This document shows, piece by piece, positions 1 to 7,831 of a DNA stretch of 36,321 nucleotides. The notes beneath the pieces were generated by a model that was given only the letters and a program-made list of their open reading frames with translations, did no database searches and was not told the DNA's origin. The first letter of the stretch is position 1. Each line of letters opens with the position of its first letter. A program made the position numbers and the translations under genes. The stretch is from an uncultured Saprospiraceae bacterium. Its GTDB lineage: Bacteria > Bacteroidota > Bacteroidia > Chitinophagales > Saprospiraceae. The stretch spans positions 1 through 36,321 of the forward strand of contig CALCMJ010000165.1 in assembly GCA_937967615.1 (NCBI GenBank), in the 5' to 3' direction.

Positions 1-336
1 CTTTATGCATCTATATCTAGTGTTGTATACAGCTGTAAGGTAAAATGTATTGTTATCTAATGATGTCCCTTCTTTGCCTAAAAGCTCTTCAGTATTTCTA
101 GGATCAGCATCAAACTTGTACATCTCTCTTGCTATGCTTCCAGTTGCGGCTACATAAGTCTCAAGGCCATTACGCATTGAAGATTCTACTCCTGACGCTA
201 ATAAATTTAATTGTTGTACGCTCGCATCTGTAAGAACACTGTTTATGCTTGGAGCATTTGGGTCTATCTGGTCATCTATTGTACACGAGGCTATTAAGAA
301 GACAGATAATCCGAATATATATTTTAATTTATTCAT
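1..336 (-). CDS. SusD/RagB-family nutrient-binding lipoprotein (N-terminal part only)
   Basis: The frame is open from an ATG at 336 to the window edge, giving the first 112 residues. The N-terminus has a lysine, a hydrophobic stretch and a lipobox (LIASC, lipidated Cys18), so this is a signal-peptidase-II lipoprotein. It lies 11 bp downstream of a SusC-type transporter gene on the same strand, the standard susC-susD order. In this family SusD is the surface lipoprotein that caps the SusC barrel and hands over glycan or peptide ligands. The mature N-terminus carries a stretch around residues 50-70 (ending ATGSIAREMY) of the kind seen in the SusD helical region. The family call rests mainly on lipobox plus position. 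The ligand cannot be told, and the remaining roughly 350-450 residues lie outside the window. Confidence 0.85.
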   Translation of the reverse strand, partial: MNKLKYIFGLSVFLIASCTIDDQIDPNAPSINSVLTDASVQQLNLLASGVESSMRNGLETYVAATGSIAREMYKFDADPRNTEELLGKEGTSLDNNTFYLTAVYNTRYRCIK

Positions 337-347
337 TTTATTTTTTT

Positions 348-3275
348 TTAAAAGTCTAAACCGATTGAAAAATAAACTTGCTTTGAACTTGGGAATGGAG
401 TTACTTCAATACCCGTAGAAAGTCCTGTTCCCCCTTTTGTAGAAGTTTCAGGATCATAACTCGTGTAATCAGTAATCGTAAATAAGTTTCTTGCTGAAAT
501 CCCTAGTCTGATCTTTTCAAAAGAATATGCACTCATAGGCAGTGTGTAATTCAATCCTATTTCTCTTAATCGTATGTATGAAGCATCTTCAATGAAACCT
601 CTTACGTTTTCGTTGTCTGTAACAAATTCCTCTACATCTTGAGGTGTATTTCCACCAATGTCAGTAAGCAATCGAGTCAGGTTAAGAATGTCTCCACCTT
701 TCTTCCAGTGCAAAAGGAAATTTAAATCAAAATCTTGGAGGAAGTTTACTTCATTATAAAATCCAAGTTGGAAGTCAGGTTCTGCGTCACCAGTTTGTTC
801 AGGACCATTCTCTCCATTATTCCAAAGACCTGTGATAGGAGAGCCTTCATCTATGTAAAATGATCCAAGACCTAATCCAAATGCTACACCTGGAGGAACA
901 AAGCTAGGAATATCATTTGCTTCATCTGTTCCGTCTACAGTTCCTAATCTTGTGATATTTGACCTGTTGAACCAGTAACTGATAGAAGTATTCCAATTGA
1001 TATTTGAAGATTCAATTGGCATAAATCTAAGTGCTATTTCTAGGCCTTTATTTTGTAAGTCTAGATCGTTTCTTATCTCGTTTGAGAATCCAGAAGACGT
1101 AGGCAATGATCTATCATAAAGTAGATTATTTACATCCCTGATGTAATATGAAACTTCTAAACCTAATTTGTTATCCAGCATAGCCATATCCACACCAAAT
1201 TCAATTTCCTTGGATGTTTCTGGCTCAAGATTTAGATTTCCTTGATTTGGATTTACAACAAACCCTGATGATCCTCCAATATTTACTGGAGAAAGACCAG
1301 TAAACAATGAACCAAAACTTGCACTTGATCCAGTTTCGCCATATGCGACTCTTAGTTTAAATAAATCAAACATATCTGAACTCCAGAATCCAAAATTTGT
1401 AAGATTTAAAGCTGCAGATGCTTTAGGGAAAAAATAGTATTTATTTGGATCTCCATTTAGGCTAGATTTATCTAACCTACCTCCAACAGTAGCAATAATC
1501 TTGTCATTTATATTTACTTCCTCTTGGAGTATAATTCCAAACTCTTCCTCGTTCTCTAAACGCTGAGAAATTTCTTGCGAACCTCCTTGCGTAAGATTTG
1601 TTTGTCCTGGGTTCAGTTGCGTTGTTCTATTCAAAAGTAAATCTCTATCAAAATTTAGATAAGAAACTCCAGCCTGTGTAGTAAAATTAATTCCACCAGG
1701 TGTATAATAATCATGCACAGCAACTGCTTGATAGTTTACATTACTAAAAACATTTTTACCGACACCAATAAACCCATTTGTTGTTCCTATTTGCGACTGA
1801 TGAAGTTCAGGAACATAAACAAACGTTTCATTTATGAAGTAATCAAGACCAGCATTAAAATTCAGCTTTAGAACTTGATTCTCTGTTTGCATGAGTTTGA
1901 AATCCAAATTTGCACTGTTCAAAAACCTATTTACATCTTCTTCATTTTTGGCATGATCTCTCACATAAAGTGGATTACCTGCGTAATTCGGATTGCCAGG
2001 ATAAATTCCATTTTCATCAGGATGAAGATCGATCCAGTCTCTTGTAAATGCCAAAGTATAACCATAACTCAAACCACCTTCATTTTCATTTCCGGTAAAA
2101 CTTCTTGAGGATGCACTCTTTATGTAATTGGAGTTTATTCCCAGATTAATACGGTCAGAAATTTTGTGGTTTAGATTTAATCTTAGAGAAGCTCTATCAA
2201 AACCAGTGTTTTTAATAATACCATCTTCTGTTCTAAATCCAGCACCTGCATAAAATTGCGTCTTATCATTACCTCCAGTAATTTTAAATCTAGTATCGGA
2301 GATTAATCCTCTTTCACCGTAAATCTCATCTTCATAGTCAAATACCTTCCCTGCAGCTTGAGCAGCCGTGAACAATGCAGCTTCATCATCTCCAAACGCT
2401 TCTCTTACAGATTCTGCTGTATATGTTCTTCTTCCCACTTTATTAGAAATGGTATTGAATCCAAAATCCTGATCCAAAGACACTTTTGTCTCTCCGGATT
2501 TACCTTTTTTTGTCGTAACAATTACAACTCCTGCATTTGCTCTGGTTCCATATATTGCAGCTGCGGAAGCTCCTTTCAATACTTCAATACTCTCAATATC
2601 TTCAGGATTTAAATCAGCAATTCTATTTGACGCACCTTCTTCTGTTCCAGAATTTGCTCCTGAAGCAAATCTAGAACCTGAAGGGATCTCTGCATTGCTT
2701 ATATAAACACCATCAACTATCCAAAGAGGTTGATTGTTGCCACTTAAAGATGACACTCCTCTTAGTCGCATTGCGATACCACCACCTGGTGCTCCGTTAC
2801 TCTGAACGATATTGACTCCTGTCATTTTTCCATATAATGCTCCATCTACTGTCTGTTGGGATGTTACTCCAGTAAGTTCTTCAGCAGAAATTGAGGCCAC
2901 GGCGTTTGCTAGATTAGACCGTTTAACGGAAGATGCAAGTCCAGTGATGACAACTTCATCCAGTTGGCTCACACTCTCAGATAAAACGATGGAGCCGTAG
3001 TCATTGTCAGCAATATTCAAAGTTCTTGTACCAAATCCAAGATATGAGACTTGAATTTGAGTCACTCCAGCAGGAACACTCATAGCATAGGAACCATCAA
3101 TATCTGTTATTGTGCCAATAGTAGTTCCAACGGCTGTTACTGCAGCACCTATTACTGCTTGGCCTTGATCGTCCAAAATCTTACCACTTATGGTAGTATT
3201 TTGAGCAATAAGCCCGGTTGTGAAAAAGGCCATCATAAAGAGCATGAGACCAAAGTTTAATTTTAGTTTTTTCAT
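348..3275 (-). CDS. SusC/RagA-family TonB-linked outer membrane transporter
   Basis: This 975-residue protein takes up oligosaccharides or peptides across the outer membrane using TonB energy, together with its SusD partner encoded just downstream. Residues 1-25 are a signal peptide ending in LIAQ. Residues about 28-105 form the carboxypeptidase-regulatory-like domain (ISGKILDDQGQAVIGAAV). A TonB-box-like LDEVVITG follows, then the plug domain with the SusC hallmarks LRGVSSLSGNNQPLWIVDGV and IEVLKGASAAAIYG. The rest is beta-barrel, ending in an aromatic residue (SIGLDF). The length is normal for the family. No ECF sigma/anti-sigma pair or hybrid two-component regulator adjoins it, so its regulation is not evident apart from a palindrome about 110 bp upstream. 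The substrate is unknown; no polysaccharide lyase or sulfatase lies beside it. Confidence 0.95.
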   Translation of the reverse strand: MKKLKLNFGLMLFMMAFFTTGLIAQNTTISGKILDDQGQAVIGAAVTAVGTTIGTITDIDGSYAMSVPAGVTQIQVSYLGFGTRTLNIADNDYGSIVLSESVSQLDEVVITGLASSVKRSNLANAVASISAEELTGVTSQQTVDGALYGKMTGVNIVQSNGAPGGGIAMRLRGVSSLSGNNQPLWIVDGVYISNAEIPSGSRFASGANSGTEEGASNRIADLNPEDIESIEVLKGASAAAIYGTRANAGVVIVTTKKGKSGETKVSLDQDFGFNTISNKVGRRTYTAESVREAFGDDEAALFTAAQAAGKVFDYEDEIYGERGLISDTRFKITGGNDKTQFYAGAGFRTEDGIIKNTGFDRASLRLNLNHKISDRINLGINSNYIKSASSRSFTGNENEGGLSYGYTLAFTRDWIDLHPDENGIYPGNPNYAGNPLYVRDHAKNEEDVNRFLNSANLDFKLMQTENQVLKLNFNAGLDYFINETFVYVPELHQSQIGTTNGFIGVGKNVFSNVNYQAVAVHDYYTPGGINFTTQAGVSYLNFDRDLLLNRTTQLNPGQTNLTQGGSQEISQRLENEEEFGIILQEEVNINDKIIATVGGRLDKSSLNGDPNKYYFFPKASAALNLTNFGFWSSDMFDLFKLRVAYGETGSSASFGSLFTGLSPVNIGGSSGFVVNPNQGNLNLEPETSKEIEFGVDMAMLDNKLGLEVSYYIRDVNNLLYDRSLPTSSGFSNEIRNDLDLQNKGLEIALRFMPIESSNINWNTSISYWFNRSNITRLGTVDGTDEANDIPSFVPPGVAFGLGLGSFYIDEGSPITGLWNNGENGPEQTGDAEPDFQLGFYNEVNFLQDFDLNFLLHWKKGGDILNLTRLLTDIGGNTPQDVEEFVTDNENVRGFIEDASYIRLREIGLNYTLPMSAYSFEKIRLGISARNLFTITDYTSYDPETSTKGGTGLSTGIEVTPFPSSKQVYFSIGLDF

Positions 3276-3382
3276 ACAAAGTCCAATTTTAAAATCATTT
3301 TTTAATGTGTTTTCAAAAATCTATAATTCTAGCGAGAGAAGGAGTTATTCGTTATTTATTGGTCAACTATTATTTAAATTAG

Positions 3383-3399
3383 TAATTCAATTTGAATTA
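3383..3399. promoter_or_regulatory. Perfect 17-bp palindrome upstream of susC
   Basis: TAATTCAA and TTGAATTA are exact reverse complements around a single central T. The site lies 108-124 bp upstream of the susC ATG in an otherwise unstructured AT-rich leader. Its size and symmetry suit a dimeric regulator's operator. That role is inference, and short AT palindromes can arise by chance. Confidence 0.35.
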
Positions 3400-3589
3400 T
3401 ACAGACAATAGGATGAATATTTATTATTCCTTATGCTTTTACCTGTTGGAATTTGGCTTTAAGAGCGCCGTAACAAATTTTAAATCAAGCTCTTATACAT
3501 AGGTAAATAAAAATAGGAAGGAATTTGTTCTCATTTCTATCAATTAGAAATTTCCCAGATATTTAATGTTTGGAAGGATATAGATGAAT

Positions 3590-3625
3590 AAAAAAAATGG
3601 CTGATGCATGTTCTACATCAGCCAT
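3590..3625 (-). terminator. Rho-independent terminator of the cysteine-rich protein gene
   Basis: A perfect 10-bp stem (ATGGCTGATG at 3597-3606 with CATCAGCCAT at 3616-3625) encloses a 9-nt loop. On the minus strand it is followed directly by a run of eight T (A run 3590-3597 on the plus strand). It lies 27 bp past the stop of the gene at 3652-4122. Confidence 0.85.
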
Positions 3626-3651
3626 AATACTGTAATTTTATTTGAACTTTC

Positions 3652-4122
3652 TTAATTCTTTTTGGAACAACATTTAGCAGAAGTTTTAGCACATGTTTTA
3701 GGTGCTGCACTTTTGTCTTTTGTATTTGTTGTCTCACTTTCTAGAGAAGCAGATGCTACTTTGGTGGAATTTGCTTGTGTAAAAGATCCACAACTAGCCT
3801 TACATTCTTCAACTGTCATGCCCATTTTTTTTGCACATTCTTCTATAGTTGAACAACAGCTTGTTTTTTCCTTGGTAGAGGCTATTGTTACTAGATTTAC
3901 ATTTGATGCATTTGACTTGTCCTTTAATGCAGATTTACCATTACAAACTTTTTCGCATACAGCTTTACATTCTTCTAATGTCATGCCCATTTTTTCAGCG
4001 CATTCTTTTGTAGGAACACATTCTGCCTTTTGTGGACTTGTGTTTACAACGGTGCTGCTTTGTGCACTAATAGTTAATGTGGTAAGAATAATCAGTACAC
4101 AAATATTTAAAATACTTTTCAT
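3652..4122 (-). CDS. Secreted cysteine-rich repeat protein of unknown function
   Basis: I do not recognise a named family. The 156-residue product starts with a signal peptide (residues 1-20, ending TISAQ), so it should leave the cytoplasm. The mature part has 13 cysteines, including two CC pairs. It has two near-identical copies of an ECA(E/K)KMGMT(L/V)EECKA motif ending in Cys, around residues 40-56 and 95-111, separated by a Ser/Thr/Lys-rich linker. The tail is KCCSKKN. The repeats look like a small helical unit with paired cysteines plus two methionines, which could bind a soft metal (Cu, Zn, Ag) or form disulfides; this is inference. It is divergent from a histidine kinase whose periplasmic domain is also cysteine-rich, and a strong terminator follows it. 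A long antisense ORF across it is a shadow. Confidence 0.75.
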   Translation of the reverse strand: MKSILNICVLIILTTLTISAQSSTVVNTSPQKAECVPTKECAEKMGMTLEECKAVCEKVCNGKSALKDKSNASNVNLVTIASTKEKTSCCSTIEECAKKMGMTVEECKASCGSFTQANSTKVASASLESETTNTKDKSAAPKTCAKTSAKCCSKKN

Positions 4123-4220
4123 AATATATTTTTTTTAAAATCACTCAGATCTGCTGAGATACCAGATTTGTATTTTCAATCTCAAAATTAATGGCCTTCT
4201 GATGTCATTTCTGTGTAAGA

Positions 4221-4253
4221 CTTGATAAAGGCTTGTTAAAAACTTGTTAAACG
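4221..4253. promoter_or_regulatory. Three tandem 11-bp direct repeats (candidate response-regulator binding site)
   Basis: CTTGATAAAGG (4221-4231), CTTGTTAAAAA (4232-4242) and CTTGTTAAACG (4243-4253) follow each other with exact 11-bp periodicity. A weaker fourth copy may precede them at 4210-4220 (6 of 11 matches). The array lies between the divergent cysteine-rich gene and the kinase/regulator operon. Head-to-tail repeats spaced about one helical turn are the usual target of OmpR-family regulators, and such a regulator is encoded at 5582-6274. The pairing of site and regulator is inferred. Confidence 0.6.
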
Positions 4254-4308
4254 AAATTACAAATCCAAGAATTAGTTGGTTCTTTAGTTAAATATAAATA
4301 TTAATGTA

Positions 4309-5580
4309 TTGAAAGACTATTTTAATTATAGAAAGATTCCTTATTTGTTTGCATTCCTTTGTTTTGCATTAGCATCTCTTATGGCATTCCAAATTTCTTG
4401 GATTAACATGTCTCGTACACTAATAGAAGAACAATTTGATCAAAAAGTAAACCTAGCAATGGGAAGCGCATTGACAGATTTTAATAAAACGCATGAAACA
4501 TCGCTTGATCTTGATGAATTGCAAGGATGCGGTGATGATAATTCCTTAAAATATTTCCCAGTTGAAGCAGGCGTATTTAATCTAGCTGAGCAAGAATATT
4601 TAGAAAATAATCTGAGAGATTACATGAGCTGCTATGGTATTGATGATAAATATAAAGTAGAAATATTTGATGATTCCTGTACTGTTACCAATGGAACTTA
4701 CTGCTGTTCAATAGGGATGCCATCCTCCAGTACCTCAGAGTGTAATACGGATTTTATGTTGGGCGTATCCTTCTTATCTAAAAACGATTATTTGAATGAT
4801 AAGATTAAGCCTATGGTAATTTCATCTATTCTCATTTTCTTTCTTTTAGCATCAGTATCTTTCATTCTACTCTGGTCACTTATTAAACAAAAGAGGATCA
4901 CTGAAAACAACATTGATTTTTTCAACAATACGGCACACGAACTTAAGACGCCGCTTACAAATATTTCTCTTGCGCTTAAGCTCTTAGGAATGACTCATCC
5001 TGAAATTGATGATCATAAATATGTAGATATTATAAAAGAGGAAAACACAAAATTAACTACACAGATTGACAGAGTATTATTTCTTTCCAGATTGGAAAGT
5101 GGTGAGTATCAATTACAAAATGAAACATTAAATATTTATAATCTTTTGCAATCTGTGAAAGAAAACATGAAACTCTTGATAGACGTACACAAAGGAACAA
5201 TTGAAATAAGTTCTGAAGCAAAGGATATTGAAATTTTAGGTGATTATTACCATTTAACAAATGTGTTTAAAAATTTAATTGAAAATGCACTCAAGTATTG
5301 TTCTGTAAATCCAGTTATACACATTCGTGTAGCAGCAGATGATAAAAATGTAAATGTTTTGTTTAGAGATAATGGGATAGGTATAAGTGCAAAGGACCAA
5401 ACGCACATTTTTGAAAAATTCCAAAGAGTGAATACGGGGGATTTAAGAAGTTCCAGTGGTTTTGGTATTGGACTTTCTTACGTAAAGACAGTTGTTGAAT
5501 TACATAAAGGTTTAGTAAAATTAAAAAGCGAACGTAATAAGGGAAGTGAATTTCATGTCTTGTTACCAAATTTAAAGTAG
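4309..5580 (+). CDS. Membrane sensor histidine kinase with cysteine-rich periplasmic domain
   Basis: This 423-residue kinase should phosphorylate the response regulator encoded 1 bp downstream. It has a transmembrane segment near residues 12-32, a periplasmic domain of about 135 residues with six cysteines including a CC pair, and a second transmembrane helix near 168-190. The kinase core follows: an H-box with phospho-accepting His210 in AHELKTPL, an N-box (NLIENALKY), and G boxes (DNGIGIS, GFGIGLS). There is no HAMP or PAS domain. The first codon is TTG at 4309: the nearby ATG at 4304 reads into TGA after one codon, and an in-frame stop lies at 4285. The overall layout recalls the Bacteroides RprX type, but I do not claim orthology. 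The periplasmic cysteines suggest redox or metal sensing, which is inference. Confidence 0.92.
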   Translation: MKDYFNYRKIPYLFAFLCFALASLMAFQISWINMSRTLIEEQFDQKVNLAMGSALTDFNKTHETSLDLDELQGCGDDNSLKYFPVEAGVFNLAEQEYLENNLRDYMSCYGIDDKYKVEIFDDSCTVTNGTYCCSIGMPSSSTSECNTDFMLGVSFLSKNDYLNDKIKPMVISSILIFFLLASVSFILLWSLIKQKRITENNIDFFNNTAHELKTPLTNISLALKLLGMTHPEIDDHKYVDIIKEENTKLTTQIDRVLFLSRLESGEYQLQNETLNIYNLLQSVKENMKLLIDVHKGTIEISSEAKDIEILGDYYHLTNVFKNLIENALKYCSVNPVIHIRVAADDKNVNVLFRDNGIGISAKDQTHIFEKFQRVNTGDLRSSSGFGIGLSYVKTVVELHKGLVKLKSERNKGSEFHVLLPNLK

Positions 5581-5581
5581 A

Positions 5582-6274
5582 ATGACAGAGAAAAGAATAT
5601 TGTTAGTGGAGGACGATTTAAATTTGGGTTTTCTTCTTATGGAATACCTAGAAACTGCTCAGATTAAAGTTAAACTGTGCAAAGATGGGCAGGCTGGATT
5701 GGATACCCTTTCCAAGCAACGATTTGATCTTTGCCTTTTCGATGTTATGATGCCCAAATTAGATGGATATGCTCTGGCAAAAACAATGAGAAATATGGGT
5801 GTAGAAACCCCTTTTTTATTTCTTACAGCAAAATCAATGAAAGAGGACAAATTGCACGCGTATGGATTAGGCGCTGAAGATTTTATCACTAAACCTTTTG
5901 ATGAAGACGAACTGCTATGTAAAATTAATGTCATCTTACGCAGATATTCTAAGGATCCATATGAAAATTCTCCAGACCAATTTGAAATAGGGGAGTACTA
6001 TTTTGATTATAGCAGACACGAACTCATTTTGGAAAACCATACTGTGCATCTAACCGAAAAAGAAAGTGAAATTTTAAGATTGCTTTGTTTGCATAAGAAT
6101 GAAGTTCTTAGACGTGAAGATGCAGTAGAGCATATTTATGGTAAAAAAGATTACTTTTTAGGAAGGTCATTTGATGTATATATTTCAAGAATCAGAAAAT
6201 TACTTGCAGAGGATCCAAACGTAAAAATTCAGAATGTATATAAAGTTGGATTTATTTTAGATGTTTCATCTTAG
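5582..6274 (+). CDS. OmpR-family response regulator
   Basis: The 230-residue protein has a receiver domain (residues 1-120) with acidic residues in LLVEDD, phospho-accepting Asp54 in LFDVMMP, the Thr of FLTAK and the Lys of ITKPFD. A C-terminal winged-helix domain (about 132-228) contains LTEKESEILRLLC and the DVYISRIRKLL recognition region. The start codon lies 1 bp after the kinase stop, so the two are co-transcribed and probably translationally coupled. It is the natural candidate to bind the 11-bp repeats at 4221-4253 and so control both its own operon and the divergent cysteine-rich gene (inference). Its TAG overlaps by 3 bp the TAA of the convergent methyltransferase gene, leaving no room for a separate terminator. 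Confidence 0.95.
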   Translation: MTEKRILLVEDDLNLGFLLMEYLETAQIKVKLCKDGQAGLDTLSKQRFDLCLFDVMMPKLDGYALAKTMRNMGVETPFLFLTAKSMKEDKLHAYGLGAEDFITKPFDEDELLCKINVILRRYSKDPYENSPDQFEIGEYYFDYSRHELILENHTVHLTEKESEILRLLCLHKNEVLRREDAVEHIYGKKDYFLGRSFDVYISRIRKLLAEDPNVKIQNVYKVGFILDVSS

Positions 6275-6915
6275 AATTGATGTTTTGTGTATGAAGACCA
6301 ATATGTTTTTGCTTCATATTTAGTCTGTTCAAACTCCATAAAATGCGAAGTATAATCCCTCTCATATTTTAAGCCTAGATTATTCATTTCTTTTTCTGAA
6401 AACCGCAATCTTGGACTTACAAGGTATTTCCCTTTTGGAGATAGGACGTTAGAAATATTTTGATATGCCCTTAGAAGCATACTGTCATCATATATATGTT
6501 GTGTAACACTGGTCTCTATAATAAAATCAAATTTGGTTTCGAAATGATCAAAGTTGAAGTTTTTATCAAAAAGAAGACGTGGGCATTTTGAAGCAAGATT
6601 CAATTTTGGAATCTCGTATTCTGAGAATGCGCGTAGACTGTTGCCATGAGATTCAATGCCAAAATAGCAACCCTTATCAAGGTGTTGGATGAGATGAATT
6701 CCTAGTCTGCCTGCACCACAACCAAAATCAAGAACCTTATGATGTTTTTCAAGATGATTCTCTAGGAGAAAGTCAAAGAAATGATTTCCAAGACTCCATG
6801 GTCTGCCGTATGTGTCTCTGTGCATTTCTGTTTCACAATCCTTTTGAAATCTTTGTTCTGGATTCATGAATAGTCTAGCTGGTTGTTTCCCAAGATCAAC
6901 AGTATGTAAAAACAA
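6271..6915 (-). CDS. Class I SAM-dependent methyltransferase
   Basis: The SAM-binding motif I is clear (VLDFGCGAGRLG, near residues 61-72), followed by an acidic motif-II-like segment (YFGIES) and a later FDFIIETSVTQHIYD segment typical of the Methyltransf_11/25 fold. The substrate is not evident. The start is uncertain. The given start is a TTG at 6915, but the frame stays open upstream to a stop near 7070, and residues before the TTG (for example VSKERYWNLDTF) look coding. No ATG, GTG or TTG occurs there, so a rare ATT start (such as 7011 or 6996) overlapping or abutting the rluF-like gene is possible. The stop overlaps the convergent response-regulator stop. Confidence 0.8.
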   Translation of the reverse strand: MFLHTVDLGKQPARLFMNPEQRFQKDCETEMHRDTYGRPWSLGNHFFDFLLENHLEKHHKVLDFGCGAGRLGIHLIQHLDKGCYFGIESHGNSLRAFSEYEIPKLNLASKCPRLLFDKNFNFDHFETKFDFIIETSVTQHIYDDSMLLRAYQNISNVLSPKGKYLVSPRLRFSEKEMNNLGLKYERDYTSHFMEFEQTKYEAKTYWSSYTKHQF

Positions 6916-7019
6916 GCGCTTTAAAGGGTTTAATTTAAATGTATCCAGATTCCAGTATCGTTCTTTTGATACGCCTAAATTTTCATTTGGAAAAATGGTT
7001 TCTATTTGAATAGTCTGTT

Positions 7020-7730
7020 CTATCGCTCTGATATTTTTTGTTCTAGATCTTTTATTTCTGTTCCACTAAGATATCTCCATTTCCCAGCTGCTAGATTTCC
7101 AATGTCAATATTCATTACTCGAACACGGCTTAGCCAGGTTACCTTGTAATCTAATGCATTGCACATTCGTCGGATTTGTCTATTTAATCCTTGAGTTAGG
7201 GTAATTTTAAAATCATGTTTTGACAATCGTTCGAGTTTGCATTTCTTTGTCTTCTTACCCAAAATGTAAATACCATTTGCCATTTTTTGAAGAAATTCTC
7301 CGTCAATCGCTTTGTGTACCCTGACGATATATTCTTTTTCATTCTCATTCTCGGCGCGCAAGATGTCATTAACAATGTTGCCGTCATTCGTCATAAGAAT
7401 TAGACCTGTAGAATCTTTATCTAATCTTCCTACAGGAAATATTCGTTTGTGATAATCAATGTAGTCAATGATATTACTGGAATCGTTTTGGTCAGTAGTG
7501 CAAGTAACTCCCTTGGGTTTGTGAAAAGCCAAATACACCAGCTTTTGTTTTTTGGATATAATCTGACCGTCTACAATAACTTGGTCGTGCGCAAAAACGC
7601 GATTCCCTTTTATAGCATCTTTACCATTAATTTGTACTCTACCTTCTTCTATCCAACGATCTGCTTCTCTTCTGGAGCACATTCCAGTAGAACTGACAAA
7701 TTTATTTATACTAATGGAGTCATCTGACAT
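7020..7730 (-). CDS. rluF: 23S rRNA pseudouridine synthase, RluF-like
   Basis: The 236-residue protein has an N-terminal S4 RNA-binding domain (ISINKFVSSTGMCSRREADR, residues about 6-60) and an RsuA/RluB/E/F-type catalytic domain. The catalytic Asp104 lies in GRLDKDSTGLIL. The C-terminal motifs GLNRQIRRMC and the RVRVMNI segment fit RluF, which modifies U2604 (and U2605) of 23S rRNA in E. coli. The length is close to the RluF catalytic core and lacks the long tail of the E. coli enzyme. RluF versus RluB/E is decided here only by motif resemblance. The methyltransferase frame follows on the same strand, so the two may be co-transcribed. Confidence 0.88.
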   Translation of the reverse strand: MSDDSISINKFVSSTGMCSRREADRWIEEGRVQINGKDAIKGNRVFAHDQVIVDGQIISKKQKLVYLAFHKPKGVTCTTDQNDSSNIIDYIDYHKRIFPVGRLDKDSTGLILMTNDGNIVNDILRAENENEKEYIVRVHKAIDGEFLQKMANGIYILGKKTKKCKLERLSKHDFKITLTQGLNRQIRRMCNALDYKVTWLSRVRVMNIDIGNLAAGKWRYLSGTEIKDLEQKISER

Positions 7731-7775
7731 AAGCGCAAAGATAAAATGCTTATTGGAAATTAAGTTCTTTCAAAT

Positions 7776-7811
7776 AAAAAAGGGTTTCTATGTAGATAGA
7801 AACCCTTTTTT
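7776..7811 (-). terminator. Strong rho-independent terminator after the RRM gene
   Basis: A perfect 16-bp stem (7776-7791 with 7796-7811) closes a GTAG tetraloop. A/T runs at both stem ends mean it can work in either direction. It lies 20 bp past the stop of the RRM gene and 45 bp before the start of the rluF-like gene, so it insulates the two. Confidence 0.9.
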
Positions 7812-7831
7812 GTTAAGTCGTTGATATGATA

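Larger units (their letters stand above)
3276..3651. other. 376-bp non-coding stretch upstream of susC
   Basis: AT-rich DNA between the susC start and the end of the cysteine-rich gene. It holds the susC leader, a 17-bp palindrome (3383-3399) and the rho-independent terminator of the upstream gene (3590-3625). I see no convincing ORF or tRNA. No clean match to the Bacteroidota promoter consensus (TTTG, then TAnnTTTG) stood out. Confidence 0.6.

Noticed and set aside
3662-4138. Long plus-strand ORF opposite the cysteine-rich gene
   Set aside because: It is the mirror of the cysteine-rich repeat gene, which has a signal peptide, coherent repeats and its own terminator; the antisense translation has no domain logic.
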